DNA from: RUG11788 sp964578175
GTDB taxonomy: Bacteria > Bacillota_I > Bacilli_A > RF39 > UBA660
Assembly (NCBI GenBank): GCA_964578175.1
Contig: CAZOBH010000003.1
Location: 1-64,000 of the forward strand
Length of the DNA stretch: 64,000 nt
Reading direction: 5' to 3'
Part shown: positions 27,345 through 37,247 of the stretch, piece by piece
How the letters are laid out: each line of letters starts with the position of its first letter
Position numbering within the stretch: position 1 is the stretch's first letter
Position numbers and translations under genes: made by a program
Notes under the pieces: generated by a model
Seen by the model: the letters and a program-made list of their open reading frames with translations, nothing else
Database searches by the model: none
What the model was told of the DNA's origin: nothing

Positions 27345-29384
27345 TTATTTATAATCCTCTTTATTTGTACGCATTTCAAGAGTTGCTTCATTTATAGCAT
27401 CATCAATAGTTTTCATTCCATCTTTAATCATACTGTAACCTATAGCAGCACCAAATCCATATGGTAATTCTTTTAATTCTTTAGTTAATTTCTTAGTATA
27501 AGTTTCTATTTGTTTATCACTATAACCAATTAAATAAATTAAGAATTCATTACCATCAGTTCTGATTAATTCACTGTTTTCAAGTTGAGTATTTAATAAT
27601 GTAGATGCAGCTTGAACTATTAACTTATCCCCTGCTTCATGTCCATAGTTATCATTTACGTATTTAACATTATTTAAATCAACTATAACTATAGTTTGAG
27701 GATATTTTTCACTCTTATTCCACGCTTCCATATTGAAGTTTAAATAACTACGATTTTTAAGAGAAGTTAAATTATCAATATATTTTCTTCTTTCTTCTTT
27801 TTTAACCTTCTTAACTACTTTTTTCTTTCTTAATAAAGTATATAAAGAAATAAGCACTAATACAGGAATTAGAATTATTACCAAGATAATTATATATAAT
27901 TCATTAAAACTCTTATTATCTATATTATTTCTATTATTAATTTCATTTATTCCCATATTACGATAACGATAATATGAATTAGTGGCCATTAAATAATTTA
28001 AAATATCAGAGAATTCTTTTTCTTCCCCAGATACCATAAAGGCATAATCTTTTGTAAATGTATTTGTATATAATACTTCATAGTTTTTAAATTTAGAATT
28101 ACGATAATAATTATATACTTCTAAATCAACCACTATTATGTTATCTCTACTTTCTTTTATCATTTTATCCAAATTATTAAAAGGTATAATATTTGCTTTA
28201 CTATTATCTTTGAAATAATTAAATAAGGCAGTATTTTCTAATATTCCAATACTCTTTCCTTTTAATGATTCAAAAGATGTAACTACATTAGAAGAACTTA
28301 ATTTAGATATAACAACATATTGTTCTACAAATGATGTATTTGATTCAATATAATTTTCATTAGCAACATCATAATAATTAAAGTATATATCTACTTCTTT
28401 ATTTTCAACTGCTTTTAATAGACTTTCAATACTATCATATTTTTTATAATTAAAATCTATTCCAGTAAGTCTATTTATTCTTGAAATATATTCTCCACAA
28501 ATACCTATTAAAGCATCACCGTTTTTTACTTCATAAGGATAATTTTCAACATATCCATAAGTATAGGTTTTAGCTTGTAATGCACTCTTAGTACTATCAG
28601 AAATATTTTTAGATTCTATATAATAGTTAAATAACGCATCATTATATTTTTCAACATAATCATTTTCTTTCCAATAATCAAAGTACTTTGCTATTATTTT
28701 ATTAAATCTATCATTTTCATTTTCTGTAGTTATTACAATCTTTTTAGACATTTCAGATAAAGTATAATTAATTGTATACTTATCATTTAATGTTTTATTT
28801 AAATACATAGTATTTGGTATGATAATTGAATTAACTTCAGATGTATCCAAAGCATTAAATAAAAGATCAGCAGTATCATACTTTTTATAAACTAATTTAT
28901 CTACATTACTTAAATAATAACTAACTTCTGCAGCATCATTAGTAAGAACTCCTACTTTAGTATTAGATATATCTAATACATTATCTATCTTTTGAGGAGT
29001 AGTACTTACAAGTACATATACATCTTCTCCTAGAAGTCTATCATTTTTACCTAAATCTTCATTATTATCTAATACTCTAAATCTTAATCCTGTTGTTGTA
29101 GGATTATTTTCTTTAGAATAACTAATTTTATTAAATTCTACCTTTCCTACAGTTTCAAAACTTTTTAAAAATGATGATATAATTCCATTATTTTCTCCAT
29201 ATACTGGATAATCATTAGGTATTTCTACATCTACTAAAGAATCTATATTTTTTTCAAGCCAGTTTTTATCTGTAACACTTATTGATTCTCCATTATTACG
29301 ATAAAAATAAATAGATAAACCAGCAAAAACTATAATTGCTATTAGAATCGGAATAAATATTATCCATATTTTTTTATTTTTCAT
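27345..29384 (-). CDS. Membrane sensor with two SBP-like domains and a degenerate GGDEF domain
   Basis: 679 residues. TM helix at ~5-25, then about 450 extracytoplasmic residues in two blocks that look like solute-binding (SBP_bac_3-like) domains, the second starting near YGYVENYPYEVKNGDALIGI. A second TM is at ~497-517 (LYIIILVIILIPVLVLISLYTLL), followed by a cytosolic diguanylate-cyclase domain with DNLTSLKNRSYLN, IVDLNNVKYVNDNYGHEAGD and the active-site loop RTDGNEFLIYL. GGDEF is DGNEF here, losing the first Gly and the metal Asp/Glu, so cyclase activity is doubtful. It may act as a c-di-GMP/GTP-binding regulator. Confidence 0.82.
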   Translation of the reverse strand: MKNKKIWIIFIPILIAIIVFAGLSIYFYRNNGESISVTDKNWLEKNIDSLVDVEIPNDYPVYGENNGIISSFLKSFETVGKVEFNKISYSKENNPTTTGLRFRVLDNNEDLGKNDRLLGEDVYVLVSTTPQKIDNVLDISNTKVGVLTNDAAEVSYYLSNVDKLVYKKYDTADLLFNALDTSEVNSIIIPNTMYLNKTLNDKYTINYTLSEMSKKIVITTENENDRFNKIIAKYFDYWKENDYVEKYNDALFNYYIESKNISDSTKSALQAKTYTYGYVENYPYEVKNGDALIGICGEYISRINRLTGIDFNYKKYDSIESLLKAVENKEVDIYFNYYDVANENYIESNTSFVEQYVVISKLSSSNVVTSFESLKGKSIGILENTALFNYFKDNSKANIIPFNNLDKMIKESRDNIIVVDLEVYNYYRNSKFKNYEVLYTNTFTKDYAFMVSGEEKEFSDILNYLMATNSYYRYRNMGINEINNRNNIDNKSFNELYIIILVIILIPVLVLISLYTLLRKKKVVKKVKKEERRKYIDNLTSLKNRSYLNFNMEAWNKSEKYPQTIVIVDLNNVKYVNDNYGHEAGDKLIVQAASTLLNTQLENSELIRTDGNEFLIYLIGYSDKQIETYTKKLTKELKELPYGFGAAIGYSMIKDGMKTIDDAINEATLEMRTNKEDYK

Positions 29385-29393
29385 AAATATCTC

Positions 29394-29861
29394 CTATCTA
29401 TCCTTCGTCCATGATATATCTTTACTTGTATAATGTTTATAACCTACAATAGGGAAATCAGTCTTTGTTGCATCGTCTTTATAAAAGTAAAATTGAATAG
29501 AAAAATATGATAATTGATCTTCTGTGAAATACGCAAGCATCTCACTACCCATTATTCTAGCATTATCATCTTTTAATTCAGGTTTAACTTTTATTTCTAA
29601 GTTAATTATCTTTCCTTCTTGATGATATTTAACATCTACTACATCTTCATCTTTTTTAATATTTTCTTTTACTTTTTCTATATCACTATCAGATAATTGA
29701 TAATTTTCAATACCATCAAGTCTACTTCCATAAGCTGCAGCATCATTATTATCCCAATACAAATTTTTTAAATATGATAAAACTAACATTGCTATTATAA
29801 ATAAAATAATAACAAATACTGTTAATAAATTGTTTTTTAATAATTTTATAGTAGATTTCAT
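29394..29861 (-). CDS. Single-pass membrane protein preceding the GGDEF sensor
   Basis: 155 residues. One TM helix (LLTVFVIILFIIAMLVLSYL), then an exported acidic domain with DVKYHQEGKIINLEIKVKPE, which looks like a small alpha/beta domain of the Asp23/secretin-repeat type. No catalytic motif is seen and I do not recognise the family. It lies 9 nt upstream of the GGDEF gene with SD GGAGGGATTGAA, so it is likely co-expressed with that sensor. Confidence 0.6.
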   Translation of the reverse strand: MKSTIKLLKNNLLTVFVIILFIIAMLVLSYLKNLYWDNNDAAAYGSRLDGIENYQLSDSDIEKVKENIKKDEDVVDVKYHQEGKIINLEIKVKPELKDDNARIMGSEMLAYFTEDQLSYFSIQFYFYKDDATKTDFPIVGYKHYTSKDISWTKDR

Positions 29862-29912
29862 TTCAATCCCTCCATATTTTAATTATATACTAGTATTATT
29901 TTTTTGTAAAAA

Positions 29913-31331
29913 TTATTTTTTAAGTTCAGTTATTAGTAATTTATTAACCATTTCAGGATTGGCTGAACCCTTAGTTTCCTTCATAATTTGACCCATTAAA
30001 TACTTAATTGCTCTTTCATTACCATTTTTATAATCATTGACACTATTCTCATTATTTTTAAGTACATTATTTATAATTTCTAATAATTCTGATGGATCAT
30101 TTATAATTTTAATTCCACTATTTTTTAATATTTCATCAACATTAATATCTTTCTCCATCAAATCATTTAATATTTCTTTAAATACTTTACTATTAATATC
30201 TCCATTATCAAGTTTATTAACAACATCAATAAATTTTTCTACTGATAATTCAGTATCAGCAATTCTTTTTTCACTCTTATTTAAATAAGCAGAAATATCA
30301 CCTAGTAATAAATTTGATGCTATTACAAAATTAATATCTTTATCTAAAAATTGATTTAAGTAATCAGATATTTCTCTATTTTGAATTATTTTACTAGCAT
30401 TTAATTCACTAATTCCAAATGAAATATATTTCTTTTTTCTTTCATCTGCAAGCATTGGAATATTATTTTTAACATCCTCTATCATTCCATCAGTTATTTC
30501 AACAAATGGAATATCTGGTTCTGGGAAGTATCTATAGTCATTTCCAGCTTCTTTTATACGCATAACTATAGTTTTATCGTTCTTTTCATCATATCTATAT
30601 GTAGCAAATTCTACTTCTTTTCCACTTTCAAGTAATTCTTCTTGTCTTTTTGCTTCTGCAGTTATTGCTTTACCTACATTACTTATAGATCCAATATTTT
30701 TAATTTCTGCACGAGTTCCTAATTCATCAGTTTTAGAAATAGAAATATTAACATCACATCTCATACTTCCTTCTTCTATCTTACAATCAGAAATATCAGC
30801 ATATAAGAATAATTCTCTTAATTTTTCAATATAAGCCATTGCTTCTTCTTCACTATTCATATCTGGTTCAGTAACTATTTCAACAAGTGGAACACCAGCT
30901 CTATTAAAATCTAAGAATGAATGTTGTTTATAGTGAATACTCTTACAAGTATCTTCTTCAATATGTATATCATGTATTCTAATTCTTTTAGTTTCATTAT
31001 TTACATCTATATCAACATATCCATTAACACCAATTGGTGTTTCGGCTTGAGTAATTTGATATCCTTTTGGTAAATCAGGATAAAAATAATTCTTACGATC
31101 AAAATGCATTAATTTATTAATATCACAATGTAATATTATTGCAGCTTTTAATGCTGTTTTAATTACTCCGTCATTTAATGTTGGAAGAGTTCCAGGATAA
31201 CCTAAATCTACTACTGTTACATTTGAATTAGCAGTTCTTCCATATCCATTAATACTATCAGAATAAATTTTTGTTTTAGTTTTTAATTCACAATGGATTT
31301 CAATACCAATTGTCTTCTTATAATCGCTCAT
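29913..31331 (-). CDS. gatB: Aspartyl/glutamyl-tRNA amidotransferase subunit B
   Basis: 472 residues, full length, with GIEIHCELKTKTKIY at the N-terminus, PDLPKGYQITQ, DFNRAGVPLVEIVTEPDM, MRCDVNIS, EIKNIGS and YRYFPEPDIPF. The C-terminal YqeY-like tail ends KGSANPEMVNKLL. It phosphorylates Glu-tRNA-Gln (and Asp-tRNA-Asn) for transamidation. Its ATG overlaps the gatA stop, and SD GGGAGG. Confidence 0.97.
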   Translation of the reverse strand: MSDYKKTIGIEIHCELKTKTKIYSDSINGYGRTANSNVTVVDLGYPGTLPTLNDGVIKTALKAAIILHCDINKLMHFDRKNYFYPDLPKGYQITQAETPIGVNGYVDIDVNNETKRIRIHDIHIEEDTCKSIHYKQHSFLDFNRAGVPLVEIVTEPDMNSEEEAMAYIEKLRELFLYADISDCKIEEGSMRCDVNISISKTDELGTRAEIKNIGSISNVGKAITAEAKRQEELLESGKEVEFATYRYDEKNDKTIVMRIKEAGNDYRYFPEPDIPFVEITDGMIEDVKNNIPMLADERKKKYISFGISELNASKIIQNREISDYLNQFLDKDINFVIASNLLLGDISAYLNKSEKRIADTELSVEKFIDVVNKLDNGDINSKVFKEILNDLMEKDINVDEILKNSGIKIINDPSELLEIINNVLKNNENSVNDYKNGNERAIKYLMGQIMKETKGSANPEMVNKLLITELKK

Positions 31332-32782
31332 TATTTAACCTCCCTTGGAATTAATTCTAAGTCTAATTTTTTCTCAATAAAACTAGCTAATTGATACATA
31401 GTAGCTTCATCCCATGAATTACCTATTATTTGTAGTCCAATTGGTAGATTATCATTATTAAATCCAATTGGAACATTCATTCCAGGAAGTCCAGCCATAT
31501 TAACTGGTATAACAAGAATATCATCTAAGAAAGTCTTACGTGGATCATCTAATCCTTCATTTAAATTATAAGCAACTGTTGTAGCATTAGGTCCAATAAT
31601 TAAATCATATTTTTTAAATGCTTCTAAGAATGATTCTCTAATACCATTTCTTATTTGTAATGCTTTATCATAATAGATTTTTGCATTATCTCCACTTAAA
31701 AGATAAGAACCTACCATAATACGTCTTTTAACTTCTTCTCCAAATCCTTCTCCTCTAGTATATCCATATAAATCATCTACACTAGATGGATTTTCTTTTG
31801 AATAACCATATTTAACCCCATCAAATCTAGCTAAGTTAGAACTTGCTTCACCCATAGCAATGATTTGATATAAAGTAACTGCATTTTCTATATAATCTAT
31901 ATCTATATAATCAATTGTTGCTCCATTTTCTTTAAGCATATCTATAACTTCATTTACTTTATCTTTAACTTCTTTAGATACGATTTCACTCATAAAGAAA
32001 TTAGGTACAGCTATATGCATTCCTCTAATATCTTTACCTATTTTTCTTGTATAATCTTCTACTTCTCTATGTGAACTAGTTAAATCATTATCATCTCTTC
32101 CAGAAATAAGATTAAGAAGAACTGCATTTTCATATACGTTTCTAGTCATTGGACCAATTTGATCTAGACTTGAACCAAATGCAACTAAACCAAAACGAGA
32201 TACTCTTCCATATGTTGGCTTCATACCTACTATTCCACAATAACTTGATGGTTGTCTTATAGATCCACCAGTATCACTTCCTAAAGCAAAAGGTGTAAGT
32301 CTTGCACTAACACAAACAGCAGAACCTCCACTTGATCCACCAGACACTTTAGTTTTATTCCATGGATTTAATGGAGCTCCAAAATAACTAGTTTGACTAG
32401 TTGAACCCATTGCAAATTCATCCATATTTGTTTTACCTATAATTATCATATTTGCATCTTTTATTTTTTTAACAACAGTAGCATCATATATAGGCATAAA
32501 ATTATCCAATATGTGTGATGCACATGTAGTTTTTAAATCTTTTGTTACAATATTATCCTTAATAGCTATAGGTATTCCATATAATAAATTATTAGGAGTA
32601 ACTTCTTCTAATTCTTTTGCTCTTTTTAAAGCATTTTCTTTATCTAAAGTTATAAAAGCATTTAAATCTTTATTATTTTCTATTCTTTCAAAAGCCTCAT
32701 TTACTAAATCTATTGGTTTAATTTTTTTATCAACTAATAATTTATGTATTTCATTTATATCTAAATCTAAGTAATTATTCAT
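31331..32782 (-). CDS. gatA: Aspartyl/glutamyl-tRNA amidotransferase subunit A
   Basis: 483-residue amidase-signature glutaminase. The catalytic Ser-cisSer-Lys triad is present: Lys in IAIKDNI (~75), the Ser pair in VSGGSSGGSA and SDTGGSIRQPSSYCGIVGMKPT. It releases ammonia from Gln for GatB. It overlaps gatC by 8 nt and gatB by 1 nt, so the trimer is made stoichiometrically. The presence of GatCAB implies that Gln-tRNA and/or Asn-tRNA is made by the indirect route. Confidence 0.97.
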   Translation of the reverse strand: MNNYLDLDINEIHKLLVDKKIKPIDLVNEAFERIENNKDLNAFITLDKENALKRAKELEEVTPNNLLYGIPIAIKDNIVTKDLKTTCASHILDNFMPIYDATVVKKIKDANMIIIGKTNMDEFAMGSTSQTSYFGAPLNPWNKTKVSGGSSGGSAVCVSARLTPFALGSDTGGSIRQPSSYCGIVGMKPTYGRVSRFGLVAFGSSLDQIGPMTRNVYENAVLLNLISGRDDNDLTSSHREVEDYTRKIGKDIRGMHIAVPNFFMSEIVSKEVKDKVNEVIDMLKENGATIDYIDIDYIENAVTLYQIIAMGEASSNLARFDGVKYGYSKENPSSVDDLYGYTRGEGFGEEVKRRIMVGSYLLSGDNAKIYYDKALQIRNGIRESFLEAFKKYDLIIGPNATTVAYNLNEGLDDPRKTFLDDILVIPVNMAGLPGMNVPIGFNNDNLPIGLQIIGNSWDEATMYQLASFIEKKLDLELIPREVK

Positions 32783-33071
32783 CTATCATCACCGGAACTT
32801 CCACAAAATTACCATTACTTTCAGGTACATTTTTCATTATATCTTCTGGATCCAACATTGGACCTTCTACATCTTCTCTACAAATAGTATATTCTGTAAC
32901 AGGAGTTATAACTCTTCCTTCATCTTTTAATTCAACATCTTTTATCTTATCAACATCATCCATTAATGTTTTCAATTGAACTCTATATTTCTCTATTTCT
33001 TCATCAGTTAAATAAATTCTTGCAAGTCTAGCAACATGTTCTACTTCTTCTTTCGATAATTTATCTGCCAT
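32775..33071 (-). CDS. gatC: Aspartyl/glutamyl-tRNA amidotransferase subunit C
   Basis: 98 residues from the ATG preceded by GGAGGAAATT; an upstream in-frame start has no SD. LSKEEVEHVARLARIYLTDEEI and the C-terminal LRxDxxGP-like ICREDVEGPMLDPEDIMKNVPES are the GatC signature, a belt that wraps GatA and GatB. It is first gene of gatCAB. Confidence 0.95.
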   Translation of the reverse strand: MADKLSKEEVEHVARLARIYLTDEEIEKYRVQLKTLMDDVDKIKDVELKDEGRVITPVTEYTICREDVEGPMLDPEDIMKNVPESNGNFVEVPVMIDE

Positions 33072-33131
33072 AATTTCCTCCAATATCTAACTTATTTTAT
33101 CATAAATAATTATTATTTTAAACAAAAGCAT

Positions 33132-33160
33132 AAAAAAAGTAGATATTTCTATCTACTTCT
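33132..33160 (-). terminator. Terminator of the 174-residue gene
   Basis: AGTAGATA/TATCTACT stem with a GAAA loop (a GNRA tetraloop) on the minus strand, followed by TTTTTTT. It separates this gene from gatC. Confidence 0.8.
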
Positions 33161-33673
33161 TTTAAATGTTCTAATTAATGATTTAACTGTTGTTTTATTA
33201 ATTGCTTGTCCTATTTCACTTTCATCAATTCTTCCCATTGGGTGGAAAGGATCTGGATCATATTCATCAAAGTAGATTTCTCCACTTTCTTTCATTTCTT
33301 TTCTCTTATCTTCTCCAAGTTGTAAAACATCTTTAATTGAACAAGGATAATCTTCTTCTAATCCAGCAGTTCTCTCTAATGATTCTTTTGCAGTTGTTAC
33401 AAATTCAACTGGTGAACTATATCCATTTCTTTTTAAAAATCTAACCATACCCCTATCAAATAACAAATTATTATTTGGATCTATTCTATCTAACATTTCT
33501 CCTCTTACTTGATCATATCTAACCATACAAGCAATTGGATTAGTTCCTAATGAACGATTTTTAACCAATTTTAAACTATCTCTTAACTCAGATACTGTTT
33601 TTCCTCTTAATAAAACTCTTCCTGTATTTAAGAATACTTCTAAATCACTAGCATATACATTTTTTCTTGCCAT
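33149..33673 (-). CDS. Uncharacterised soluble protein
   Basis: 174 residues, charged, one or two Cys, no signal or TM. The N-terminus MARKNVYASDLEVFLNTGRVLLRGKTVSELRDSL and the C-terminal DPDPFHPMGRIDESEIGQAINKTTVKSLIRTFKRSR look helical and basic. Two segments recall small DNA/RNA-binding folds, but no family is recognised. It is monocistronic with its own good promoter and terminator between gatCAB and fhs, suggesting steady expression. Confidence 0.65.
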   Translation of the reverse strand: MARKNVYASDLEVFLNTGRVLLRGKTVSELRDSLKLVKNRSLGTNPIACMVRYDQVRGEMLDRIDPNNNLLFDRGMVRFLKRNGYSSPVEFVTTAKESLERTAGLEEDYPCSIKDVLQLGEDKRKEMKESGEIYFDEYDPDPFHPMGRIDESEIGQAINKTTVKSLIRTFKRSR

Positions 33674-33704
33674 TATATATTCCTCCCTTTAAATGACGAG
33701 TTAT

Positions 33705-33734
33705 ATAATAACATAAAAATTGCATTTATGCCAA
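33705..33734 (-). promoter_or_regulatory. Promoter of the 174-residue gene
   Basis: TTGGCA, 18 bp, TATTAT with an extended TGT, read leftwards, about 30 nt before the start codon. Confidence 0.6.
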
Positions 33735-33777
33735 TATAGACACTTTTTTGTTCATTTTTATGCTTTAATAGAGCATT

Positions 33778-35385
33778 TTAACTAAGTCCAACAACTTCAA
33801 AATTATCATTTAAGTCAATATGTTCATAATTAGGTACTTTAGGTAAACCAGGCATTGTTACTGTTTTTCCCATGAATGCAACAATAAATCCTGCACCATT
33901 ATAAACCTCTAAATCTCTAATATGCATTGTATGATCTATTGAATATCCTAATTTATGTGGATCATCTGTAATTGAATATTGAGTCTTAGATATACATATT
34001 GGCATATTATTTAATTCTAATTTATTAAATAATTCTATTTTTTCTTTAGCTAATTCACTATATTCTACATCTTTTGCTCTATATACTTCCTTGCAAAGTT
34101 TTTCTATCTTATTAGTTATACTATCATCTACATCATATAGGTATTTAAATTCATTTTCTTTATTTAAAGAATTAATAACTTCATCTGCAAGGACAATTGA
34201 ACCTACTCCACCTTTTATATAACTATCAGATATTACAAAAGGTACATTGTAACATTGCACTGATTTTCTTACTACATCTATTTCTTCCAAACTATCTGTT
34301 TTATATTTATTTAAACAAACTATAACATTTGAATTAAACTTAAGCATATTTTCGATATGAACATTAAGATTAGGTAATCCTTTATGAACAGCATCTACAT
34401 TTACTTGATCAAGGTTCTCTTGTGTTACTCCACCATTATATTTTAATGCTTTAATAGTACATACAAGAACTACACAATCAGGTTTAATACCAGCTTTACG
34501 GCATTTTATATCAAAGAATTTTTCTGCTCCCAAATCACTTCCAAAACCTGCTTCAGTCACAACATAATCAGAAAGTCTTCTACCAAGTTTTGTAGCAATA
34601 ATAGAATTACATCCAATTGAAATATTTGCAAATGGTCCACCATGTATTAAAACAGGATTATTCTCTAATGTTTGAACTATATTTGGATTAATTGCATCTT
34701 TTAATATAACAGCTAAACTACCTACTATATTTAAATCTCTTACATAAACAGGATTTCCATCTAAGTTATAAGCAGCTATTATATTACCAAGATTTTCTTT
34801 TAAATCATCTAAATCATTTGATAAACAAAAGATACTCATTACTTCACTTGCAGCAGTAATATTAAATTTATCACGCAAAGATCTATCATTAACGTCTAAA
34901 CATCTTTTAAAAGCAATTCTATTTTGGTCGATTCTTAATTCATTTCCTTGATAAATATGATTATCAATTGCAGCACTAATTAAATTGTTAGCGCTAGTTA
35001 TTGCGTGAAGATCACCAGTAAAATGAAGATTAATATCTTCCATTGGTACAACTTGTGCATAACCTCCACCAGTTGCTCCTCCTTTTAATCCAAACACAGG
35101 TCCTAAAGAAGGTTCTCTTAAAACACCTAAAGCATTTTTCTTCATATATCTTAAAGCATCTAAAAGGCCTATGCTGATAGTGGTTTTTCCTTCACCAAAT
35201 GGAGTTGGATTAATAGCTGTTACAAGTATTACTTTTCCGTTTTTATTTTTCATTACATCATTAAATTTTATCTTAGCTTTATAATCTCCATATTGATCTA
35301 TTAGATTTCTATCTATTTCTAATTCATCACAAATTTCTAAGATATTTTTCTTACTAACAGATTTTGCAATTTCTATATCATTCAT
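33778..35385 (-). CDS. fhs: Formate-tetrahydrofolate ligase
   Basis: 535 residues from the ATG with SD GGTGGTGA; the longer start at 35409 would overlap the -10 element. TAINPTPFGEGKTTISIGL is the ATP loop (~55-75) and LREPSLGPVFGLKGGATGGGYAQVVPMEDINLHFTGD-type core blocks follow. It makes 10-formyl-THF from formate, which feeds purine synthesis and fMet. It is slightly shorter than the usual 556. Monocistronic. Confidence 0.97.
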   Translation of the reverse strand: MNDIEIAKSVSKKNILEICDELEIDRNLIDQYGDYKAKIKFNDVMKNKNGKVILVTAINPTPFGEGKTTISIGLLDALRYMKKNALGVLREPSLGPVFGLKGGATGGGYAQVVPMEDINLHFTGDLHAITSANNLISAAIDNHIYQGNELRIDQNRIAFKRCLDVNDRSLRDKFNITAASEVMSIFCLSNDLDDLKENLGNIIAAYNLDGNPVYVRDLNIVGSLAVILKDAINPNIVQTLENNPVLIHGGPFANISIGCNSIIATKLGRRLSDYVVTEAGFGSDLGAEKFFDIKCRKAGIKPDCVVLVCTIKALKYNGGVTQENLDQVNVDAVHKGLPNLNVHIENMLKFNSNVIVCLNKYKTDSLEEIDVVRKSVQCYNVPFVISDSYIKGGVGSIVLADEVINSLNKENEFKYLYDVDDSITNKIEKLCKEVYRAKDVEYSELAKEKIELFNKLELNNMPICISKTQYSITDDPHKLGYSIDHTMHIRDLEVYNGAGFIVAFMGKTVTMPGLPKVPNYEHIDLNDNFEVVGLS

Positions 35386-35400
35386 ACTATCACCACCATA

Positions 35401-35429
35401 ATTATACAAAAATTAGCCTTATTTTCCAA
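35401..35429 (-). promoter_or_regulatory. Promoter of fhs
   Basis: TTGGAA, 17 bp, TATAAT read leftwards. The -10 lies 15 nt before the ATG at 35385, so the leader is almost absent; a consensus TTGACA further upstream is too distant to pair. Confidence 0.55.
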
Positions 35430-35476
35430 GAAAATGTCAAATATTACTAATATTTTTATTATATTTAAATAAATAA

Positions 35477-35485
35477 TGCTATAAT
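35477..35485 (+). promoter_or_regulatory. Extended -10 promoter of the AAA+ module operon
   Basis: TGC-TATAAT immediately upstream of GAGGGTGATTAA-ATG. The -35 region is AT-only and weak, so this is an extended -10 promoter. Confidence 0.55.
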
Positions 35486-35507
35486 TATTATAATAGAGGG
35501 TGATTAA

Positions 35508-37247
35508 ATGGCTAGTAACAATGAGGCTCTAGTAATCAGTGCAGCAAATTTAGACGTAATTGAAAGAAATTTAGGTAATCTTGCTAACAATGTAGGTCAA
35601 GTAAGCTCTAATATAGAACACGTTGATTCTAAAGTTAACAAAGTCACTGATTCAGTAAAAACTATTGAAGAAGAAATTAAAAATTTTATGGTTGAAATAA
35701 GAGGTAGTACGGTTGTTGCTAACGCAAAACAATCAATTACTTTAGACCAAGATGAGATCAATAAACAATATGGTCATTATGATAATGTTAGAAGAAAAAT
35801 AAATGGAATATTTCAAGCTACTGATATTAATTCAATAAAAAAATCAACAATTGAAAATATTAGTGAACAAGTTATAATTGATACTCCTAACTACTGGCTT
35901 GCTCCGGCATTAGTTGCTATTTGTGCTTGGTTTAATGATAATAAAGACTTAGCTAATAGAGCATTAAAAGAAGCAATGACAAGAGACGATGAAAAAACTA
36001 GTTTATTATTTTGTTTAATTCATTTAAGAGCTGGAAGAAATGATACCGCTCTTCGTTGGTTAAGAAGATATTTAGAAATGCAAGATCCAACTAAAATGGA
36101 AAATAAAATTGTAACTATAATTGATGCAATTACAAACGGTACATTTGATGTAGATGCTAGAACTATGTGTCTAGACAAAATAAATACATGGCTTCAAGAA
36201 TTAAATAATCAACCTGAATATAGAAATATTCAAGTAGATAGATGGACAACTTGTTTAAATAGTTGGATTAAAGAAACTGAACCACAAAACTTTTATCATT
36301 TAAAAAATTATACTAACCAACATGATCAAATTCAAAAGATATTAGCTGTTACTACTTCCGAAAGGAATATATTAGAAGAACTTAAAAATATTCTCAAAGA
36401 AGATAGTGGTCCAAAGATATCAAGAGAAGCTGAAATAGATAAAATTATTAATTTGTTAGTGTTCAACTATGAAGATGAGGAATTAGAACTTAGAAAAGAT
36501 ATTGCTAAAAATAAATTAATTGTTGAAGAAAATGGAAATGTTAATAAAGCATTAGAAAGATTTAAAGAAACCGAGTTTGCATTTCAAAAGAATACTGATT
36601 TCTATTCACAACTAACTAATATAGTTTTAGAGAACAAATCAGTAAAACCTACAGTTAATACTAGAAAACTTGCATTTGCACTATCTAAAGATTGGATTCT
36701 AGAAGCATACAATAAGAACATTAATAATGATGAAAATAATAACTTAAATATAAATATTAAAATTGGTAATTGGAATGGTAATACAATAAACGGATCAAAT
36801 GAAAAAGAATTAGTACAAGATCTACATAATCACATAAATAATGATACTAACCAAGATATTTATGGAAATAAATTATTTGATACTAAAATGATGATTGCAA
36901 CAGTTATTGGCGTAATACTTACTATTATTTGTTTTATTATTAAGCAACCTCTAATTGCTCTTGTTGTATTAATTGGTGTATTAATAGTAGATGGATACTT
37001 CTTATTCTTAAATTATACTGAAAGAGAAAATAAAATTAAGAAAAGAGAAGAAAGAAAGAAAAATGAAACTTTAATACTTATGAATACTATTGCAGAAGTA
37101 GTAGATTTTAGATTCCTATATAAAGATGGAAAAGATACAGAAAATGAAATTATAGCGTTTATAAATTCATTAGATTATAACAATTATGTTAAAGCTGAAA
37201 GAAATCAAAGAAATATTCAGGTAGGTGATTTAAATGCTAGAAGATAA
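35508..37247 (+). CDS. Large coiled-coil/helical-repeat protein with C-terminal membrane hairpin (AAA+ module component 1)
   Basis: 579 residues, not recognised. Residues ~10-65 are a coiled coil (IERNLGNLANNVGQVSSNIE...). Residues ~100-400 are helical, with repeat-like (TPR/HEAT-style) segments such as APALVAICAWFNDNKDLANRALKEA and LIHLRAGRNDTALRWLRRYLE. An Asn-rich linker lies at ~405-450, and two closely spaced TM helices at ~460-500 (MMIATVIGVILTIICFII, ALVVLIGVLIVDGYFLFL). A basic cytosolic tail follows. It is first gene of a four-gene operon and overlaps the next gene by 14 nt. Probably the membrane anchor or substrate adaptor of the downstream ATPase. Confidence 0.75.
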   Translation: MASNNEALVISAANLDVIERNLGNLANNVGQVSSNIEHVDSKVNKVTDSVKTIEEEIKNFMVEIRGSTVVANAKQSITLDQDEINKQYGHYDNVRRKINGIFQATDINSIKKSTIENISEQVIIDTPNYWLAPALVAICAWFNDNKDLANRALKEAMTRDDEKTSLLFCLIHLRAGRNDTALRWLRRYLEMQDPTKMENKIVTIIDAITNGTFDVDARTMCLDKINTWLQELNNQPEYRNIQVDRWTTCLNSWIKETEPQNFYHLKNYTNQHDQIQKILAVTTSERNILEELKNILKEDSGPKISREAEIDKIINLLVFNYEDEELELRKDIAKNKLIVEENGNVNKALERFKETEFAFQKNTDFYSQLTNIVLENKSVKPTVNTRKLAFALSKDWILEAYNKNINNDENNNLNINIKIGNWNGNTINGSNEKELVQDLHNHINNDTNQDIYGNKLFDTKMMIATVIGVILTIICFIIKQPLIALVVLIGVLIVDGYFLFLNYTERENKIKKREERKKNETLILMNTIAEVVDFRFLYKDGKDTENEIIAFINSLDYNNYVKAERNQRNIQVGDLNARR

